A model generated the notes under the pieces. It was not told where the DNA came from. It made no database searches and saw only the letters and a list, made by a program, of their open reading frames with translations. DNA of 64,000 nucleotides, taken from NCBI GenBank assembly GCA_019419455.1, contig DXZW01000048.1:78455-142454 (forward strand), written 5' to 3'. Below, piece after piece: positions 35,480 to 43,869 of the stretch (position 1 is the first letter of the stretch; each line of letters opens with the position of its first letter). A program made the position numbers and the translations under genes. Source of the DNA: Collinsella sp. GTDB lineage: Bacteria > Actinomycetota > Coriobacteriia > Coriobacteriales > Coriobacteriaceae.

Positions 35480-36499
35480 TTACAAAACGATGCCGTCCAT
35501 AGAGTTGGCGACGTTCTCGACCAGCCCGGCGCGCACGGCTTCAGCCGCCGCGAGCGTACCGTTTTTGACGGCCTCGACCGAGGTGGCGCCATGGCCGATT
35601 AGGACCACGCCACGCAGGCCCAAAAGAATCGCGCCGCCCTTGGCATCACCAGAGAGCTTGGCCTTAATCTCGCGCATCTGCTTTTTGATGAGCAGCGCGG
35701 CGATCTTGGTGCCGAGCGAGGCCATAAAGGCGCCCTTGAGCTCCTGCAGCAAAAACTTGGCAGCGCCCTCGGTGGCCTTGAGCGCAATATTGCCCGACAT
35801 GCCGTCGGCAACGACGACATCGAAATTGCCCGAGGTGAGGTCGGTGCCTTCGCAGTTGCCCACAAAGCCGGGAACGGCGGCTTTCATGGCCGGGAAGCAG
35901 GCCTTGGTAAAGTTGGAACCCTTCTCGTCCTCGGTGCCATTGGCAAGCAGGCCCACGCGGGGATGCTCGATGCCCAGGACAACGCGGGCATAGGCGCTAC
36001 CCATCTGGGCAAAACGCACCATGTCGTCGACCTCGACATCGGGGTTGGCGCCCATATCGCACAGCACCGTCAGACCGCCGGCGCGATTGGGCAGCGCATT
36101 GGTCAGACAGGGGCGCACCGGCTGCTTCTTGCCTTCGGCCATATATCTAAACGGTGTGACGTAGGCGGTCGCGGCAGCGGTCATGGCGCCGGTGGAGCCG
36201 GCGGAGAAAAACGCGTCCGCGTTGCCCTTTTTGATGGCGCGGCAGGCAAGCACGATCGAGGACTTGCGCTTGGTCATCACGGCGCGAATGGGATCGTCAT
36301 CCATGGCGATAACGTCGGGTGCCTCAAGGGCCTCAACACGTGCATGGGAAGCAGCAAAGGGATTGACGATTTCAGCGGGGCCAGCTGCCAAGACCTCGAT
36401 ATCGGGATCGGCGGCAAGTGCAGCCTCGATACCATCGAGAACAACCTGAGGTTTCTCGTCTCCACCCACAACGTCTACACAAACGCGAACGTTACTCAT
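35480..36499 (-). CDS. plsX: Phosphate acyltransferase PlsX
   Basis: Makes acyl-phosphate from acyl-ACP for the first step of phospholipid synthesis. The 339-residue protein shows VRVCVDVVGGDEKPQVVLDG at the N-terminus, ACRAIKKGNADAFFSAGSTGAMTAAA, and VGLLANGTEDEKGS, which are the family blocks. Start at MSNVRV has AAGGAG seven bases upstream. It sits between rpmF and acpP; the rpmF-plsX link is widely conserved and couples lipid and ribosome synthesis. Confidence 0.95.
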   Translation of the reverse strand: MSNVRVCVDVVGGDEKPQVVLDGIEAALAADPDIEVLAAGPAEIVNPFAASHARVEALEAPDVIAMDDDPIRAVMTKRKSSIVLACRAIKKGNADAFFSAGSTGAMTAAATAYVTPFRYMAEGKKQPVRPCLTNALPNRAGGLTVLCDMGANPDVEVDDMVRFAQMGSAYARVVLGIEHPRVGLLANGTEDEKGSNFTKACFPAMKAAVPGFVGNCEGTDLTSGNFDVVVADGMSGNIALKATEGAAKFLLQELKGAFMASLGTKIAALLIKKQMREIKAKLSGDAKGGAILLGLRGVVLIGHGATSVEAVKNGTLAAAEAVRAGLVENVANSMDGIVL

Positions 36500-36586
36500 A
36501 TACATGCTCCTTATACAAAAATGGCCGACTCATTGAGCCGGCCATTGTGGTTCCATTTGGAACGGCATCGCATCCAGAGTATACCG

Positions 36587-36766
36587 TTACTCGGTAACGA
36601 TAACCTCGCGGTCCTTGTAGAAACCGCAGCTGGGGCACACGTGGTGCGGAAGCTTAACAGCGCCGCAACGGGGGCACGTGGACTGAGCCGCAGCCGAGAT
36701 CTTCATGTTGGCGGAACGACGGGTGTGAGTGCGGATACGACCCTGCTTTTGTTTAGGTACGGGCAT
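36587..36766 (-). CDS. rpmF: 50S ribosomal protein L32
   Basis: A 59-residue zinc-binding ribosomal protein, read by me from the DNA. It begins MPVPKQKQGRIRTHTRRS and carries CPRCGAVKLPHHVCPSCG, a complete four-cysteine zinc ribbon, then FYKDREVI. The start is preceded by AAGGAAGG. It lies between yceD and plsX, its normal place. Confidence 0.96.
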   Translation of the reverse strand: MPVPKQKQGRIRTHTRRSANMKISAAAQSTCPRCGAVKLPHHVCPSCGFYKDREVIVTE

Positions 36767-36830
36767 AGTGACCTTCCTTATGAACTATCCAGTGTGGCGA
36801 TTACGCGCAAGTAGCGATACTACCACAGTT

Positions 36831-37385
36831 TTACTCATCGAGCTTGAGATTCTTCAATGCTGCAAATGGATTTTCCGTGGCAGCGGCCCATTCTGCCTCT
36901 GCCTGGGCGGCGCAATCGCATTGCTCGACGTTGAGATTGCAACCGCAAGTGGGACACAGACCGCGGCAATCGGGCTTGCAGAGCACCACAAACGGCGTGT
37001 CCATAACGACCGCGTCATTGATGGGCTCACCTAGATCGACGATGCGGTCCTCACCCAGGAGCTCGTAGCCGTCCTCGTAGGCCTCGGGATCCTCGGGCTC
37101 CTCGAAGAGGTAGAACTCCTCGATCTCGCCGGCGATATCAAACGAGGCAGGTTCCAGGCAACGGTCGCACTCGCCGATGGCGTGCGCGCGGACCATGCCC
37201 GTGAGCAAGACACCGGTACCGGCATTGGTAAAGACAACGTCGTAGTCGATGCCGTCCTGTAGCTGGTACTCCTTCTCGCCCACCGTGTAGGTGGCAACAT
37301 CGACCTTGCCGGTCAGCGGATACGAATCACCAGGAAACTCGAGCTGCTCGGAAAGATCGACGGTAACGCTCGGGAACTCAGCCAT
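36831..37385 (-). CDS. YceD family (DUF177) protein
   Basis: A 184-residue protein of the YceD/DUF177 family, linked in bacteria and plants to 23S rRNA accumulation. The family's DRCL motif appears as GECDRCLEPASFDI, and near the C-terminus there is a Cys-rich stretch CKPDCRGLCPTCGCNLN followed by CDC, likely a zinc site. It is immediately upstream of rpmF, the standard arrangement. The TAA of the preceding gene overlaps its ATG (TAATG). Confidence 0.9.
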   Translation of the reverse strand: MAEFPSVTVDLSEQLEFPGDSYPLTGKVDVATYTVGEKEYQLQDGIDYDVVFTNAGTGVLLTGMVRAHAIGECDRCLEPASFDIAGEIEEFYLFEEPEDPEAYEDGYELLGEDRIVDLGEPINDAVVMDTPFVVLCKPDCRGLCPTCGCNLNVEQCDCAAQAEAEWAAATENPFAALKNLKLDE

Positions 37386-37882
37386 TACCACTGACCATTC
37401 TGTTGGGCGGCACCCTCGTTGAGCTGCTGACGGCAACGGGTAACGGTGCCGGTCAGGCTCTTGAGGTTCTCCTCCAGGTGCGTAAAGACCTGCTCTGCGT
37501 AGTCCTCGGCAGCATAACGCGTCTCGCGCTCGTACTGCTGGGCACGATCGCGGATGTCGTCGGCCTGCTGCTGGGCTAAGCGGACGATCTCCTGCTCACC
37601 GGCAATGGTGAGGGCCTGCTGCTGAGCGTCGGCGATGATGGAATCGGCCTGAGCGGCGGCGGAAGCCATAAGCTCCTCGCGCTCCTTAAGGATACGGCGG
37701 GACTTCTGCCACTCCTCGGGATAGCTCATGCGGATCTCGTCGAGGATGTTGAAGAACACGTCGGCGTCGATGACCTTGAACTGAGCGTTCTTGCCGAAAG
37801 GCGGCTTGGCTTCCTCGATCAGCCCTTCGAGCTCATCGACCAAGCTGACGATCCTATCGCCAGGAAAATTCTCGCCCGGCAT
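37385..37882 (-). CDS. Coiled-coil protein (DivIVA-like or ATPase-stalk-like), function unknown
   Basis: A 165-residue hydrophilic protein without membrane segments. Residues about 60-150 form a long Gln/Ala/Glu-rich helix (AAAQADSIIADAQQQALTIA, then QQADDIRDRAQQYE) typical of coiled coils; the N-terminal part (SLVDELEGLIEEAKPPFG, then IDADVFFNILDEIR) recurs in actinobacterial proteins placed between coaD and yceD. AAAGGAG precedes the ATG at MPGENF by 6 bases. It is translationally coupled to yceD. A cell-division or scaffold role is possible but unproven. Confidence 0.75.
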   Translation of the reverse strand: MPGENFPGDRIVSLVDELEGLIEEAKPPFGKNAQFKVIDADVFFNILDEIRMSYPEEWQKSRRILKEREELMASAAAQADSIIADAQQQALTIAGEQEIVRLAQQQADDIRDRAQQYERETRYAAEDYAEQVFTHLEENLKSLTGTVTRCRQQLNEGAAQQNGQW

Positions 37883-37950
37883 CCGGTCTCCTTTCATAGG
37901 TAACATATCATCGTGCTAGTTTACCACATGCCACCAGGCAATAAAAAACG

Positions 37951-38448
37951 TCACGAAAAGCGATGTCTGAGCGCTTCGACCACGTTGGGCGGGACAAACG
38001 TCGATACATCGCTGCCGAGTGAGGCGATCTGGCGAACGACCGAGCTCGAGATATAGCCGTACTGCGGCGCACTCATGACAAAGATGGACTCCAGCTCGTT
38101 ATCCAAGCGATAATTGAGATCTGCCTGCTGCAGCTCGTACTCAAAGTCGGTCATGGCGCGCAGGCCCTTGACCACGGCCCCCGCCCCCTGCTCGCGAGCG
38201 AAGTCGACCAAGAGGCCGGTAAAGGGCAGGACCTCGACGCCGTCGATATCACCGAGCGCCTCGCGGGCCAGCGCCACGCGCTCATCGAGCATAAACGTGG
38301 TACCCACACCGTTTTTACCCTGCGACTCGGCAACAGCGACGATCACGCTGGGAAAGATGCGGCGGGCGCGGCGGATGACGTCGATATGGCCAAACGTGAT
38401 GGGATCGAAGGTGCCCGGGACGATCACGCGGTTGATGGTGTCATTCAT
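37951..38448 (-). CDS. coaD: Phosphopantetheine adenylyltransferase
   Basis: Penultimate enzyme of coenzyme A synthesis, joining ATP and phosphopantetheine. The 165-residue protein has PGTFDPITFGHIDVI (the T/HxGH nucleotidyltransferase motif), VVKGLRAMTDFEYELQ and the C-terminal YGYISSSVVRQIA. Start at MNDTINRVIVPG follows AGGAGG and overlaps the rsmD stop by 8 bases; a much longer frame upstream lies inside rsmD and is rejected. Confidence 0.96.
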   Translation of the reverse strand: MNDTINRVIVPGTFDPITFGHIDVIRRARRIFPSVIVAVAESQGKNGVGTTFMLDERVALAREALGDIDGVEVLPFTGLLVDFAREQGAGAVVKGLRAMTDFEYELQQADLNYRLDNELESIFVMSAPQYGYISSSVVRQIASLGSDVSTFVPPNVVEALRHRFS

Positions 38449-39097
38449 GGTCGTCCTCCTGAAACGTCGTGGCATCGTTGTTGTGAGCATCGGTGCCAGC
38501 GCAATCTTCCTCACCATCGTCATCGCCGACCCAACGAAGCAGGTCGACCGAGGTAATGCCGTAGCGCTTCTCGCGCACGATCTCAAAGCCTGCCGGATGC
38601 GCGCCCGCATCGGCGGCGGCATGCTCAAACAGGGCATAAGCGCCAGGTGCAAGCAGACCCTGCTGAGCCAGCTTCTGCAGCAGCTCCTCGACCGGCTCGG
38701 CACCAAAAGCATAGGGCGGGTCGAGCAGGACCAGATCAAAGGGGCCGCCCGGCACACGACCGCGCGAGGCACTCGCCAGCATGTCGCCCGTTATCACGCG
38801 CCAACGCGCACGGTCACGGCAGAGCGACTCGATATTCTTGGTAATGAGCCGCGCGGCATTCCGATCGATCTCGAACGTCGTGAGCGAGCGGGCACCACGT
38901 GAGAGCATCTCTAACCCTAAGGCACCGGAGCCGCCAAAGGCGTCCAGCACGCGGACCTCGTCCAGATCGAAGTCGAATGCCGACATGACCATAGATGCGC
39001 ATGCCTCGCGCACGCGATCGGTCGTGGGGCGGGTGACATCGCGACCACGGGGCTCCTCGATCTTACGACCGCGCCATTCGCCGCCGATGATTCTCAT
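38441..39097 (-). CDS. rsmD: 16S rRNA (guanine-N2)-methyltransferase RsmD
   Basis: SAM-dependent methyltransferase for G966 of 16S rRNA. The 218-residue protein starts MRIIGGEWRGRKI, shows the SAM motif VLDAFGGSGALGLEMLSRGA and the catalytic LVLLDPPYAFG (DPPY). The C-terminal 30 residues after LLRWVGDDD are a hydrophilic extension. It overlaps recG by four bases (ATGA-type junction) and coaD by eight, so recG-rsmD-coaD are coupled. Confidence 0.95.
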   Translation of the reverse strand: MRIIGGEWRGRKIEEPRGRDVTRPTTDRVREACASMVMSAFDFDLDEVRVLDAFGGSGALGLEMLSRGARSLTTFEIDRNAARLITKNIESLCRDRARWRVITGDMLASASRGRVPGGPFDLVLLDPPYAFGAEPVEELLQKLAQQGLLAPGAYALFEHAAADAGAHPAGFEIVREKRYGITSVDLLRWVGDDDGEEDCAGTDAHNNDATTFQEDDHE

Positions 39098-41271
39098 CCT
39101 CCGCTGACCTCCTTAAAAATGTGTCGATATCGCATGGCGACCGCATCGCGCAGGGGGCGCGTCGCCACGGAGTCAAGGTTGCAAGCATACCGCAAGAGCT
39201 CGACCGCGTCCAAATGGGCCCACTCGATCAGCTCCTCGTCGGCATCCAGGTCGACAAAGCGCAGGGTCACTCCGCCATGCTGGCGGTACCCCAGGATTTC
39301 GCCCTCGTGGCGCAGACGCAGGTCCATCTGGGCGAGCGTAAAGCCATCCGAGGTTTTTTCGAGCGATTGCAGGCGATCTTGTGCTGCCGAAGCGCCGCCG
39401 TTGCCCTTGGAGTGCGTCATGACCAGGCACGTGCCCGACACACTGCCACGGCCCACGCGACCGCGCAGCTGGTGCAGAGCAGCCAAACCAAAGCGCTCCC
39501 CGTTCTCGATGACCATGACGGTGGCGTTAGGCACGTCGACGCCCACCTCGACCACCGTAGTCGAGACGAGCACGTCAATCTCGCCACGCTTAAAGGCATC
39601 GATAACCTGGTCCTTCTCTCCCGCTGGCATGCGGCCGTGAAGGCGCTCGATGGCAAGACCCGGCAACGCCAGACGCAGGCGATCGAGCTCGGTCGCCGTA
39701 TCGTGCAGCGGCACGGGGACCGTCACGCGGCCCTCGTCGTCGCGGGCGATACCGGGCACGTCCTCCAGCTCATCGGCCGAGTCGCTCGGCTCCACGAGCG
39801 GGCAAATCACGTAGGCCTGCTGACCCTTTTCATGCGCCTCGCGGATGGCGCCATAGGCAAGGTCGCGGCTCGACTCGGTAAGCACGCGTGTCGTCACGCC
39901 AGCGCCAGGGACGGGCCGATGGCGGATGATGCTCGTGTCCAGATCGCCGTAGACCGAAAGCGCCAGCGTACGTGGGATGGGCGTTGCCGTCATAACGAGC
40001 AGATCGGCACCAGGGCCCTTCGCACGCAGGGCGTTGCGTTGGCCGACGCCAAACCGGTGCTGCTCATCGATGACTACGAGCGACAGATACTTAAACGCCA
40101 CGTTATCCGAAAGGACCGCGTGGGTTCCAAAGAGGACGTCGAGCTCTCCCGATTCCAGCTGTGCATGGATGCGCTCGCGCTCTGCGGCCGGCGTGGCACC
40201 CGTCAGAAGCGCCCAAGACATGCCGGCCTGCGAGAGCAGAGGGCCGGTCTTATCGGCATATTGACGCGCCAGCACGCCCGTGGGCGCCATAACGCAGGCC
40301 TGTGTGCCGCTATCGGCAGCCACAGCCAGCGCGCAGGCGGCAATGGCGGTCTTACCGGTACCGACATCGCCCAGCAGCAGGCGGTTCATCACGCGCCCGC
40401 CATCGCACATATCGCGCAGGATGTCTTGGAACGCGGCCTCCTGCTCGTCGCTCAGCGAAAACGGCAGGGCCTGCTTGAGCGCGGCCAGGTGCTCGCCCGC
40501 GGCGTGGGCGTAGGGAGCGACTTCGACCAAGACACCGTCGTTGCGCAGACGCAGCGCCAGCTGCAGGTAGAGGCACTCCTCGTAGGCAAGCCGTGCGCGC
40601 GCGATTTCGCGCTCAGCCATGCTCGAGGGAAAGTGGATCGATCGAAGGGCACGGGCATGGCTCATCAGGCGACGTTTAACGCGTAAGCGTGCCGGAATGG
40701 GATCAAAGGGATTGCCGACGACCTCGAGCGCGCCACTTACGATACGGCGCATCCATGCCTGACTCACGCCGTCACTCACGTAATGGACCGGCAGGATAGT
40801 GCCCGCGGCGCGCCCTTCCTCAAGCTTTTCAAAGTGCGGCGAGGCCATCTGCTTAAAGCCGTAGGCAAACTCGACCTTACCCATTACGGCCAGGCGGTCG
40901 CCCTGCTTAAGCTGCTGGGCAATCCAGGGCTGGCGGAAAAAGGCGACCTGCAGCACGCCCGTCTCGTCAACGAGTGAGACCTCGGTCACCTGCATGCGCG
41001 GACGCGGCTGCTTTTGGACGATACGATCGACCGTGGCGATGATGGTACACACGGTACCGATGGGCGCCATCTCGATGGACCAGGAGCGCGTAAAGTCCAG
41101 GTATCGATGAGGGATATGGAGAAGGAGGTCCCCCACCGTCCGAATTCCCAGACGGCGAAGGGCCTCCTCACGTTTACCCGAAACATATTTGAGTCGCGCG
41201 ATATCCTCGTCGAGCGCATTGCTCTGGGCAAAGCGCTCCGAGACGCGCGGCACGGAGCACAGTTCGGACAT
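39094..41271 (-). CDS. recG: ATP-dependent DNA helicase RecG
   Basis: Branch-migrating helicase that rescues stalled forks and processes junctions. The 725-residue protein has the N-terminal wedge (OB-fold) domain with GIRTVGDLLLHIPHRYLDF, helicase motifs LLGDVGTGKTAIAACAL (Walker A), VVIDEQHRFGVGQR (DEQH), TATPIPRTLALSVYGDL, and the C-terminal motifs WVSTTVVEVG-like VLVSTTVVEVGVDVPNA and QLRGRVGRG. Complete. It follows the FakA-type gene by 10 bases. Confidence 0.97.
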   Translation of the reverse strand: MSELCSVPRVSERFAQSNALDEDIARLKYVSGKREEALRRLGIRTVGDLLLHIPHRYLDFTRSWSIEMAPIGTVCTIIATVDRIVQKQPRPRMQVTEVSLVDETGVLQVAFFRQPWIAQQLKQGDRLAVMGKVEFAYGFKQMASPHFEKLEEGRAAGTILPVHYVSDGVSQAWMRRIVSGALEVVGNPFDPIPARLRVKRRLMSHARALRSIHFPSSMAEREIARARLAYEECLYLQLALRLRNDGVLVEVAPYAHAAGEHLAALKQALPFSLSDEQEAAFQDILRDMCDGGRVMNRLLLGDVGTGKTAIAACALAVAADSGTQACVMAPTGVLARQYADKTGPLLSQAGMSWALLTGATPAAERERIHAQLESGELDVLFGTHAVLSDNVAFKYLSLVVIDEQHRFGVGQRNALRAKGPGADLLVMTATPIPRTLALSVYGDLDTSIIRHRPVPGAGVTTRVLTESSRDLAYGAIREAHEKGQQAYVICPLVEPSDSADELEDVPGIARDDEGRVTVPVPLHDTATELDRLRLALPGLAIERLHGRMPAGEKDQVIDAFKRGEIDVLVSTTVVEVGVDVPNATVMVIENGERFGLAALHQLRGRVGRGSVSGTCLVMTHSKGNGGASAAQDRLQSLEKTSDGFTLAQMDLRLRHEGEILGYRQHGGVTLRFVDLDADEELIEWAHLDAVELLRYACNLDSVATRPLRDAVAMRYRHIFKEVSGG

Positions 41272-41281
41272 GGGCAGTTGC

Positions 41282-42943
41282 CTACTCGATCGAGAAGATC
41301 ACGGGATAGAGCGGCTGCTCGCCACGATGGGCGTCGATCTCCAGATCGGGCTGAGCCTCCTCGATAGCGTCGACGATCTCCTGGAAGGCCTCATCGGACA
41401 GTTCCTCGCCGGCCAGAATCGTCAGCGCGTCGCCCTCCTCTTCCTCCTGCATACGGTTGATGCAATCGAGCGTGACCTGCTTCACGTCGGAGCCGACCAC
41501 GTCGATGGAGCCGGCAATGATGCCCATGACGTCACCGGAGTGAATTGGCGAACCGTCGGAGGCACTGGAGTCGCGCACGGCGCGGGTGACCTCGCCATCG
41601 CGGACCTCGCTGATGGCGTCGACCATAGCGGCGACGGCATCCTCGAGCTCGGAATCGGGCAGGACCGCGAACAGCGCGGAGAAGGCCTGCGGAACGGTCT
41701 TGGTGGGAACGACGGCGACCTTCTTGTCGGTGCAGGCAGAGGCAGCGGCCTCGGCGGCCATGCGGATGTTGCCGTTGTTGGGCAGAATGATGACCGAGGT
41801 CGCGTTGACCTGGTCGACGGCGCCCAGCAGGTCTGCAGTCGAGGGATTCATGGTCTGGCCACCGGACACGATCACGTCAACGCCGAGGGACTTGAGGATG
41901 CCTGCCTCGCCGGAACCGGCGGCAACGGCGACAAAGCCCAGGGCCTTCGCGGGCTCGGCGGCCTTCTCCTGGTCCTCGTGGATCTTGGCGGTACGGTCGT
42001 GGGCCTCCATCTCCATGTTGTGGATAAAGACCTCGTAGATCTGGCCAAGCTGCAGCATGTGCTCGAGCACCAGGTTCGGGGTGTTGGAGTGCACGTGGAT
42101 CTTGTAGTCGGGATATGCGCCCACGAGCAGCTCACAGTCGCCCATGGAACCCAGGAACTTAAGGCACTCGTCCTCGTCAAACGGGGCGTCGGCCTTAAAC
42201 AGGAACTCATTGCAGTAACGGAATTCCGAGCCCTCCCAGTCGTCGTTAGCCTCGATCTCAACGCGGCCAAGAGCGGCATCACGAGCAGAGCCGGCGGAGT
42301 CAAACGTAGCGGAGAAATCCTCGACAACGGTGCTGCGGCCAAGAGCGGCAGCTACGAAGTTCTCGAGGAAGATGGCAAAGCCAAAGGCGCCGGAGTCGAC
42401 CACGCCGTTCTCCTTCAGAACGGGCAGCAGGTCGGGCGTGCGAGCGACGGACTGGTAGGCCTCGACGACGATGGCATCGAGCGCGTCCTCGGTCGAGAAC
42501 TTCTTCTTTTCGCACTCGTCGGCCTTGGTCGAGACATCGCGCAGCACCGTGAGGATCGTACCCTCGATGGGCTTGCGGACGGCCTGGAAGGCAACCTTGA
42601 CGGCTCGGCGGAACGCATAGGCGATGTTGGCGGACGTGATGGGCTCATCGGCAGAGACAAGGCCCTCGGCCACACCACGCAGAATCTGCGAGGTGATGAC
42701 GCCGGAGTTGCCGCGGGCACCCATCAGGGAGCCGTGGGTGATGGCGCCGGCGATGGCCTCCATATCGGCATCGGCGGGAAGGGCGGAAAGCTCCTTGGTC
42801 ACCGAGGCGAGCGTGAGCGACATGTTGGTACCGGTGTCGCCGTCGGGTACGGGGAAGACATTGAGCTTGTTGATCTCCTCGGCCTTGTCGGAAACAGCAG
42901 CCGCAGCGATCGGAAAACAGGTGCGAATGGTCTTTGCAATCAT
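41282..42943 (-). CDS. DAK2 domain fatty-acid kinase FakA-like protein
   Basis: A 553-residue protein of the YloV/FakA family, which phosphorylates exogenous fatty acids bound to a FakB (DegV) partner for use by PlsX/PlsY. The N-terminal DhaL kinase domain has NVFPVPDGDTGTNMSLTL (Mg-ATP aspartates) and GARGNSGVITSQILRG; a middle DUF1949-like region and the C-terminal DAK1-like part with VSGGQTMNPSTADLL and LPNNGNIRMAAEAAA follow. No FakB gene is in the window. It follows the Asp23 gene, as in many Gram-positives. Confidence 0.92.
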   Translation of the reverse strand: MIAKTIRTCFPIAAAAVSDKAEEINKLNVFPVPDGDTGTNMSLTLASVTKELSALPADADMEAIAGAITHGSLMGARGNSGVITSQILRGVAEGLVSADEPITSANIAYAFRRAVKVAFQAVRKPIEGTILTVLRDVSTKADECEKKKFSTEDALDAIVVEAYQSVARTPDLLPVLKENGVVDSGAFGFAIFLENFVAAALGRSTVVEDFSATFDSAGSARDAALGRVEIEANDDWEGSEFRYCNEFLFKADAPFDEDECLKFLGSMGDCELLVGAYPDYKIHVHSNTPNLVLEHMLQLGQIYEVFIHNMEMEAHDRTAKIHEDQEKAAEPAKALGFVAVAAGSGEAGILKSLGVDVIVSGGQTMNPSTADLLGAVDQVNATSVIILPNNGNIRMAAEAAASACTDKKVAVVPTKTVPQAFSALFAVLPDSELEDAVAAMVDAISEVRDGEVTRAVRDSSASDGSPIHSGDVMGIIAGSIDVVGSDVKQVTLDCINRMQEEEEGDALTILAGEELSDEAFQEIVDAIEEAQPDLEIDAHRGEQPLYPVIFSIE

Positions 42944-42970
42944 GGGTATTTGAATCTCCGTTTTCGGATG

Positions 42971-43327
42971 CTAGTTCAGACGGCTCTTGAGCGCGTCGAT
43001 GTGAATGCCGATCTTAAGGCTGGCGGGATCGATCTGGGCGATCTCCTGCAGGGTGAAGGCAACGGAGCTCGAAAGATTGTGGCAGACGGACTTCATGTTG
43101 ACGCCGTTCTCGAGCACGACGTGAAGATCGACCGTAAGGCCGTTCTCGTCGGCGGAGACAAGCACGCCCTTGCGGAGGCGCTGACCGGCAAGCAGGCGCA
43201 CGCTCTCGGCGCCCTGGAGCTGCTCAGCCATACCGACGACGCCATAGCACGTCATCGCGGCATAACCGGCAATATCGGCAATAACGTCGTTCGAGACGCT
43301 CAGGCTGCCGTTGATGGTCTCAGACAC
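42971..43327 (-). CDS. Asp23/Gls24 family envelope stress protein
   Basis: A 118-residue alkaline shock protein of the Asp23/Gls24 family (VSNDVIADIAGYAAMTCYGVVGMAEQ, then VDLHVVLENGVNMKSVCHNL). In staphylococci relatives are membrane-tethered and induced by envelope stress. Here it heads the asp23-fakA-recG-rsmD-coaD transcript. About 160 bases upstream hold no gene; a TAGAAT box lies about 55 bases before the ATG without a clear -35 partner. Confidence 0.9.
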   Translation of the reverse strand: MSETINGSLSVSNDVIADIAGYAAMTCYGVVGMAEQLQGAESVRLLAGQRLRKGVLVSADENGLTVDLHVVLENGVNMKSVCHNLSSSVAFTLQEIAQIDPASLKIGIHIDALKSRLN

Positions 43328-43486
43328 AAGAATCTCCTTATCTGGTGCTCACGGCACCATGTCGTGGGAGCAATCATTGCAATATTCTACAACGACCGCG
43401 CCATGTTGAGGTGGTGGGTCGCGGGATTACATCCTCGACACGAAATGTTGATATGGCAACGTTCGAGTCAAGTGTTCGCAGCATGA

Positions 43487-43516
43487 AAAAACCCGCCGCA
43501 TAAGCGACGGGTTTTA
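43487..43516 (-). terminator. Terminator of the tRNA-Asn transcript
   Basis: On the minus strand AAAACCCG...CGGGTTTT forms a stem ending in six T, starting six bases after the first tRNA gene's CCA end. Confidence 0.75.
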
Positions 43517-43521
43517 CAACC

Positions 43522-43596
43522 TGGCTCCCCGGGTAGGACTCGAACCTACAACAGCGCGGTTAACAGCCGCGTGCTCTACCATTGAGCTACCGAGGA
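43522..43596 (-). tRNA. tRNA-Asn (GTT), copy 1
   Basis: A 75-base tRNA on the minus strand beginning TCCTCGG and ending CCGGGGAGCCA, with CCA encoded. D-arm AGCTCAATGGTAGAGC, anticodon loop CTGTTAA (anticodon GTT, Asn), and TPsiC arm GGTTCGAGTCC are all present. It is identical to copy 2, 34 bases away, and both probably belong to one transcript. Confidence 0.96.
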
Positions 43597-43630
43597 ATTA
43601 AAAAGCCCAGCGAAATGGGCTGAGAAATTC

Positions 43631-43705
43631 TGGCTCCCCGGGTAGGACTCGAACCTACAACAGCGCGGTTAACAGCCGCGTGCTCTACCATTGAGCTACC
43701 GAGGA
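43631..43705 (-). tRNA. tRNA-Asn (GTT), copy 2
   Basis: Identical 75-base sequence to copy 1, including the encoded CCA and anticodon GTT. It is the upstream member of the pair on the minus strand. Confidence 0.96.
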
Positions 43706-43791
43706 ATAGGTGCATGCTCTCAAGCAACGAAGATTATTATACGGACGAATCAGCTCAGGGCAAGAACTTTTTTAAGAATTTTTCCGACCTA

Positions 43792-43815
43792 GTCATTGGG
43801 GACGTCCCCAATGAC
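43792..43815. repeat. Perfect 24-base palindrome near the rpoD 3' end
   Basis: Each half reads GTCATTGGGGAC. It has no loop, so it looks like a protein-binding palindrome or a REP-type unit. It shares GGGGAC with the inverted repeats at 11113, 18773 and 23441. Confidence 0.75.
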
Positions 43816-43822
43816 CACATGA

Positions 43823-43856
43823 AAGCGCCCCCAAGCGGATGTGCTTGAGGGCGCTT
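43823..43856 (-). terminator. Terminator of rpoD
   Basis: AAGCGCCC-CAAGC pairs with GCTTG-GGGCGCTT (one unpaired base on each side) around a 6-base loop, 14 bases after the rpoD stop. The T-run is short. Confidence 0.7.
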
Positions 43857-43869
43857 CTTGCTTGCGAGG

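Noticed and set aside
37951..38772. A 273-residue version of CoaD
   Set aside because: The first 108 codons overlap rsmD in another frame; the AGGAGG-preceded ATG at 38448 gives the normal 165 residues.
41189..43486. Plus-strand frame of 765 codons opposite recG, fakA and asp23
   Set aside because: Crosses three real genes and mirrors them; an artefact of composition.
43522..43705. Tandem tRNA-Asn genes as a phage or ICE attachment site
   Set aside because: The 75-base repeat is simply two full tRNA genes; no integrase or foreign DNA lies between or beside them.
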